This document shows, in pieces, positions 59,656-64,000 of a stretch of DNA of 64,000 nt (within the stretch, counting starts at the first letter, position 1; each line of letters opens with the position of its first letter). The notes beneath the pieces are model-generated. The model did no database searches. It saw only the letters and a list, made by a program, of their open reading frames with translations, and was not told where the DNA came from. The stretch covers positions 1-64,000 of the forward strand of contig CACATS010000001.1 of NCBI GenBank assembly GCA_902535505.1. Reading direction: 5' to 3'. The position numbers and the translations under genes are program-made. The DNA is from an uncultured Pelagibacteraceae bacterium. GTDB taxonomy: Bacteria > Pseudomonadota > Alphaproteobacteria > Pelagibacterales > Pelagibacteraceae.

Positions 59656-62054
59656 TCATAACAATTCCTTGGCTTAAAGAACATCTTAAAACGTCAGCTA
59701 AAGAAAAAGAGATTATAGACCGGCTTATAAATATTGGACTTGAAGTAGAGGGTGTAAAAGAAAACTCTGGAGATTTAGGTAAGTTTAAAATTGCTAAAGT
59801 TTTAAAAGCTGAAAAACATCCAAATGCTGATAAATTGAAAGTTTGTGATGTTACTACTGGCGGAAAAGAGATTATAAAAGTTGTTTGTGGAGCTCCAAAT
59901 GCTAGAGAGGGTTTAATCACAATCTACGCACCTCCTGGAGCTATAATACCAAAAACTAACTTTGAATTAAAGGTAGCTAAAATCAGAGGTGTTGAGTCGA
60001 AAGGGATGCTTTGCTCTGAAAGTGAACTAAATTTATCCAACGAGAGTGATGGAATTATTGAACTTAAAAATAAAGAGAAAGAAATAGGAAAAAGCTATTT
60101 TAAAAGTAGCTCGCAAAAAGTTATTGATATTTCCATAACCCCTAATCGGGCTGATTGTCTAGGAGTTAGAGGTATTGCAAGAGATCTTTCTTCAACAGGA
60201 GTTGGAAAATTAATTCAAATAAAAAGGAAAAAAATTAAACAAAATATTAAACACCAAATAAAAACATCGATTACAAAAGAAAAGAATCAAGGATGTGATA
60301 TCTTTGGAAGCTGCTACATTAAAAACATCACTAATAAAGAAAGTCCTGAATGGCTCAAAAATAAATTAATAGCATTAGGTTTGAAGCCTATCTCAGCTGT
60401 AGTGGACATTACAAATTATGTAATGTTTGACCTTAATAGACCTTTGCATGCTTATGATGCAGACAAAATTAATAAAGAAATTATTGTTAGAAACTCTAAA
60501 GAGGGTGAGACTTTCGAGGCATTAGATAACAAAAAATATAAATTAAAAAAAGATATGTGTGTAATCTCTGATAAATCTGGTATTCTTGGATTAGGCGGGA
60601 TTATCGGAGGCACAACTACCTCTACCAAATTTGATACAAAAAATATACTTTTAGAAGCTGCATATTTCAGCCCGTCTTCAATAAGAAAAACAGCTAGAGC
60701 ACTTAATATTAATACTGATGCAAAATACAGATTTGAAAGAGGAGTAGATCCTGATTCAATCAAAGAAGGGCTAGAACTTGCAACTGAACTTATTTTAAAA
60801 ATTTGTGGAGGGGAAGCTAGTAAGTTCCAAATTACTGGAAAGATTAATAAAAAAAATAAGGTAATTAACTTTCAAGTAGAAAAATTTGAAAAACTGATTG
60901 GTATTTCAATCACAGCGAATGAAATTGATAAAATTTTATCCTCTCTAGGTTTTAAGTGTAAAAAAAGTTCAAAAGTAATAAAAGTAGAAGTACCAAGCTG
61001 GAGGCCAGATATTAGTTTGGACGAAGATTTAATTGAGGAACTAATCCGGATTAAGGGGTTTAAAAATATAAAATTAATTAAACCTGTCAAAAATAGAACT
61101 CAAGATACTTTAAATTTTGCACAAAAGCTTTTCCATTTGTCACAGAGATCTATAGCGTCAAAAGGCTATATGGAAATAGTAACTTGGTCATTTACAGACT
61201 CCAAAATTGATAAACAGTTTTCTAAAAGTGAAAAAGAAATTTCAATATTTAATCCAATTTCGTCTGATCTTGATGTTTTGAGACGTTCAATTTTTTCTAA
61301 TTTAGCTATTTATCTTAAAAAAAACCAAGATAGAGGATACGAAGATTTATCTTTATTTGAAATTGGTCCAATATTCTTTGGAAAAAATCCAGGAGAGCAG
61401 CAAATTGTAGTTGGAGGTTTGAAATCTGGAAAAATAAATAGAAAAAGTTGGTTAGATAAAGAAAGAGATGTAGATATTTTTGATATTAAGGGTGATGTTA
61501 TGAGAACTCTAGTTGAACTAGGCATTGAAGAAAAAAATCTTTTTGTTAGCGATAATACTAAATATAGTTATCATCCTGGAAGATCAGGATCTGTTACATT
61601 TAAATCAGAAAAAGGACCTCATTTAGCTTATTTTGGCGAGATACATCCTGCAATTATAAAAAACTTGGATTGTAAAAACAAAAATATTTTCGGGTTTGAA
61701 ATTTTTTTGAAAAATATTCCTGAACCCAAAAGAAAATTAAGACAAAGCAAAAAAAGCTTTCAAGCCTCAGATTATCAAAAATCAGAAAGAGACTTTGCTT
61801 TTGTAATAGATAAAATATTTAAAATAGGATCGTTAGAGAAAATTATAAAAGAGGTAGATGAAAATTTAATACAAAAAGTATCTACCTTTGATGTTTATGA
61901 GGGAGAAAATATTCCAAAAGACAAAAAGTCAGTTGCAATTAATGTTACTTTACAGGCTATCGATAAAACTTTATCAGAGAAAGATTTAGATGAAATCAGT
62001 AAAAAAATTATTGATACAGTAAGTAAAAAAACTGGCGCTACGATTAGGTCCTAA
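59652..62054 (+). CDS. pheT: Phenylalanyl-tRNA synthetase beta subunit
   Basis: PheT is the editing and tRNA-binding partner of PheS. The 800 residues start [18 protein letters not shown], followed by an EMAP-like tRNA-binding domain at about 38-150 ([26 protein letters not shown]). The B3/B4 editing part is at about 210-385, with [19 protein letters not shown] near 255. The B5 domain and the catalytic-like fold end with an FDX anticodon-binding domain at about 705-800 ([17 protein letters not shown]). Length and domain order are normal. It abuts lepA with no spacer. Confidence 0.97.
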   Translation: MIITIPWLKEHLKTSAKEKEIIDRLINIGLEVEGVKENSGDLGKFKIAKVLKAEKHPNADKLKVCDVTTGGKEIIKVVCGAPNAREGLITIYAPPGAIIPKTNFELKVAKIRGVESKGMLCSESELNLSNESDGIIELKNKEKEIGKSYFKSSSQKVIDISITPNRADCLGVRGIARDLSSTGVGKLIQIKRKKIKQNIKHQIKTSITKEKNQGCDIFGSCYIKNITNKESPEWLKNKLIALGLKPISAVVDITNYVMFDLNRPLHAYDADKINKEIIVRNSKEGETFEALDNKKYKLKKDMCVISDKSGILGLGGIIGGTTTSTKFDTKNILLEAAYFSPSSIRKTARALNINTDAKYRFERGVDPDSIKEGLELATELILKICGGEASKFQITGKINKKNKVINFQVEKFEKLIGISITANEIDKILSSLGFKCKKSSKVIKVEVPSWRPDISLDEDLIEELIRIKGFKNIKLIKPVKNRTQDTLNFAQKLFHLSQRSIASKGYMEIVTWSFTDSKIDKQFSKSEKEISIFNPISSDLDVLRRSIFSNLAIYLKKNQDRGYEDLSLFEIGPIFFGKNPGEQQIVVGGLKSGKINRKSWLDKERDVDIFDIKGDVMRTLVELGIEEKNLFVSDNTKYSYHPGRSGSVTFKSEKGPHLAYFGEIHPAIIKNLDCKNKNIFGFEIFLKNIPEPKRKLRQSKKSFQASDYQKSERDFAFVIDKIFKIGSLEKIIKEVDENLIQKVSTFDVYEGENIPKDKKSVAINVTLQAIDKTLSEKDLDEISKKIIDTVSKKTGATIRS

Positions 62055-63863
62055 ATGTCAGATATAAACAGAATTCGTAATTTTTCTATAATTGCGCACA
62101 TTGACCATGGCAAATCAACTATTGCAGATAGAATTATTCATAAGTGTGGAGGGTTAACTGAGCGTGAGATGAAACAACAAGTTCTAGACTCTATGGAAAT
62201 AGAGAGAGAGCGCGGTATTACAATTAAAGCACAAACAGTCAAACTAAATTATAAAGCAAAAGATGGTCAAGAGTATGTATTAAATATTATAGACACACCT
62301 GGACATGTGGATTTTGGGTATGAGGTTAGTCGCTCTTTATCTGCTTGTGAAGGCTCACTGTTAATTGTAGATAGCACCCAAGGCGTTGAAGCACAAACAC
62401 TAGCTAATGTCTATCAAGCTCTAGAGATAAATCATGAGGTAATTCCAATCTTAAATAAGATTGACTTGCCTGCATCTGATATTGAGAAAACAAAAAAAGA
62501 AATAGAGGATGTAGTAGGGATAGAGACAACAAATGCAATTTCTTGCTCAGGTAAAACAGGCGAAGGAATAGATGATATTTTAGAAGCAATAATAAGTAAA
62601 TTACCTGCACCAAAAGGTTTACCGAATGAAAAATTAAAATGTTTATTAGTAGATAGTTGGTACGACAGTTATTTAGGTGTTGTTATTCTTGTAAGGGTTA
62701 TTAATGGTAAATTACAAAAGAGTATGAAAATTAAATTAATGTCTAACAATCAAGAATATGTAATCGAAAAAGTTGGTGTTTTTACACCAAAGGCAAACGA
62801 TATCCCAGAACTTAACTCGGGTGAAATAGGATTTATTATTACAGGAATAAAATCTTTGTCAGAAACAAAAGTAGGAGACACAATATGTGATGCATCCAAC
62901 CCGATAAGCGAACCTTTATCAGGTTTTAAACCAAGTAAGCCAGTGGTATTTTGCGGTTTATTTCCGGTAGATAGTTCTGAGTATCAGAAATTGAAAGATG
63001 GACTAGCTAAGTTGAAATTAAATGATGCTAGTTTTTCATACGAACCAGAGTCTTCAAGTGCGCTTGGTTTAGGTTTCAGATGCGGATTTTTAGGATTGTT
63101 ACACCTTGAAATAATCACTGAGAGATTAGAAAGAGAATTTGATGTTAATTTAATTACTACGACTCCCGGGGTAATTTATAAAGTTCACAACATAAAAGGT
63201 GAAGTCCTTGATTTACAAAACCCTTCAAATATGCCTGACCCCTCACAAATAGAAAAAATTGAAGAACCTTGGATCAAGTCTACAGTAATAACACCAGATG
63301 AATATTTAGGATCAATTATAAAAATTTGCCAGGATAAAAGAGGAGTACAAACTAATCTCTCTTATTCGGGAAATAGAGCAGTTTTATCTTATGACTTACC
63401 TCTTAACGAAGTTGTTTTTGATTTTAATGATAGGCTGAAATCGGTTTCAAGCGGCTACGCTAGTTTCGATTATGAAATATCCGGTTACAGAGAAGGAGAT
63501 CTTGTGAAATTAGGAATTCTAGTAAATTCCGAACCTGTAGACGCATTGGCGATGATCATTCACAAAGATTTTGCTCAAAAAACTGGAAGACAAGTTTGTG
63601 AAAAATTAAAGGACCTGATCCCAAGGCATAACTTTATGATCCCAGTTCAGGCAGCGATTGGCGGGAAAATTGTAGCTAGAGAGTCCATAAAAGGATTTAA
63701 AAAAGATGTATTAACAAAAATTCATGGAGGTGGTGCAACCGATCGAAAAAGGAAACTTTTAGAGAAACAAAAAAGAGGAAAAGCAAGGTCAAAACAATTC
63801 GGTAAAGTTGAAATACCTCAAGAGGCATTTATTGGAGTTTTAAAAATTAATAAAGAAACTTAA
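62055..63863 (+). CDS. lepA: Elongation factor 4 (LepA)
   Basis: LepA is a ribosome-binding GTPase that aids translation under stress and subunit biogenesis. The G domain has [16 protein letters not shown] at about 12-27, [33 protein letters not shown] near 78-97 and [10 protein letters not shown] near 132-141. The unique C-terminal domain includes [17 protein letters not shown] near 533-549 and [20 protein letters not shown] near 556-575. Length 602 is typical. Its stop shares its last A with the next gene's ATG (TAATG). Confidence 0.98.
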   Translation: MSDINRIRNFSIIAHIDHGKSTIADRIIHKCGGLTEREMKQQVLDSMEIERERGITIKAQTVKLNYKAKDGQEYVLNIIDTPGHVDFGYEVSRSLSACEGSLLIVDSTQGVEAQTLANVYQALEINHEVIPILNKIDLPASDIEKTKKEIEDVVGIETTNAISCSGKTGEGIDDILEAIISKLPAPKGLPNEKLKCLLVDSWYDSYLGVVILVRVINGKLQKSMKIKLMSNNQEYVIEKVGVFTPKANDIPELNSGEIGFIITGIKSLSETKVGDTICDASNPISEPLSGFKPSKPVVFCGLFPVDSSEYQKLKDGLAKLKLNDASFSYEPESSSALGLGFRCGFLGLLHLEIITERLEREFDVNLITTTPGVIYKVHNIKGEVLDLQNPSNMPDPSQIEKIEEPWIKSTVITPDEYLGSIIKICQDKRGVQTNLSYSGNRAVLSYDLPLNEVVFDFNDRLKSVSSGYASFDYEISGYREGDLVKLGILVNSEPVDALAMIIHKDFAQKTGRQVCEKLKDLIPRHNFMIPVQAAIGGKIVARESIKGFKKDVLTKIHGGGATDRKRKLLEKQKRGKARSKQFGKVEIPQEAFIGVLKINKET

Positions 63864-64000
63864 TGAAAAAAAAATTATTTATTTTTTCAAATGAAAGCAT
63901 ATTTTTTCAAAACGAAAAATATTTTTGTGACAATATAGACCTAAAATCAAGTCCAGAAGGATTAAATAAAAAATTTGAAGTAAATCTTTTTGGTAGAAAA
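63863..64000 (+). CDS. Start of an unidentified gene, possibly a glycosyltransferase (partial)
   Basis: The frame begins ATG at 63863, sharing a base with the lepA stop, and stays open to the window edge (46 residues seen). The start reads KKLFIFSNESIFFQNEKYFC, then DLKSSPEGLNKKFEVNLFGR. A beta strand and a later hydrophobic strand in this order fit the N terminus of family 4 glycosyltransferases, but there is too little to be sure. Confidence 0.5.
   Translation, partial: MKKKLFIFSNESIFFQNEKYFCDNIDLKSSPEGLNKKFEVNLFGRK

Overview
The window is about 64 kb of very AT-rich bacterial chromosome. Genes are packed tightly, with many one- to eleven-base overlaps, almost no long intergenic space and no prophage, insertion sequence or CRISPR array. 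Gene content and order point to the SAR11 clade (Pelagibacterales, marine Alphaproteobacteria). The indicators are alphaproteobacterial neighbourhoods (argH-lipoprotein-lysA, metX-metW beside hisC-tyrA, Suv3-like helicase-ferredoxin-CarD), a TAXI-type TRAP transporter, and a metX leader nearly identical to the SAM-II aptamer known from marine metagenomes. This placement rests on recognition, not on a database search.

Region by region. 1-7.1 kb: the end of the ATP synthase operon (atpD-atpC) converges on a long minus-strand operon with rppH, ctpA, rsfS, nadD, proA, proB, obgE, rpmA and rplU. 7.2-15.3 kb: gloB, metW and metX (SAM-II controlled), divergent hisC-tyrA, then plsC, lysA, a small lipoprotein and argH. 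15.3-21 kb: TlpA-like thioredoxin, a HIG1-like membrane protein, a carboxylesterase, an HNH nuclease, coq7, dsbB, a DedA-like protein, a small membrane protein, a two-winged-helix regulator and a BASS transporter. 21-27 kb: tRNA-Leu(CAA), a long-chain acyl-CoA synthetase, a 23-residue Lys/Arg-only-like peptide, CarD with a lysine-repeat tail, ferredoxin, a TerB-like protein and a Suv3-like helicase. 27-32 kb: an aminotransferase and a TAXI TRAP transporter, with an internal terminator between binding protein and permease. 31.9-34.3 kb: the only accessory-looking stretch, with tiny ORFs, a Cys-rich secreted protein and an FG-GAP/ASPIC protein. 34.3-40 kb: hotdog thioesterase, DMT transporter and pyruvate dehydrogenase E2 and E1, the E1 carrying its own lipoyl domain. 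40-46.5 kb: acetoacetyl-CoA synthetase, deacetylase, thiolase, O-antigen-ligase-like protein, tRNA-Arg(ACG) and uppP. 46.7-54.3 kb: gltD-gltB, an epimerase-like protein and an alpha/beta hydrolase. 54.3-64 kb: a glycosyltransferase, then a translation block thrS, infC, rpmI, rplT, pheS, pheT, lepA and the start of another gene.

Most genes are core metabolism and translation. Coherent modules are proline synthesis (proAB), methionine synthesis (metXW), ammonia assimilation (gltDB), acetyl-CoA production and acetoacetate activation (aceEF, acetoacetyl-CoA synthetase, thiolase), and uptake through TRAP, BASS and DMT carriers. I see no clear multi-gene new system. The best leads are the lipoyl-E1 fusion, the ultra-basic peptide beside the KKV-tailed CarD, a 14-codon hydrophobic ORF with a perfect Shine-Dalgarno, the Cys-rich secreted protein, the two-winged-helix protein, and regulatory structures ahead of the aminotransferase and acetoacetyl-CoA synthetase genes.
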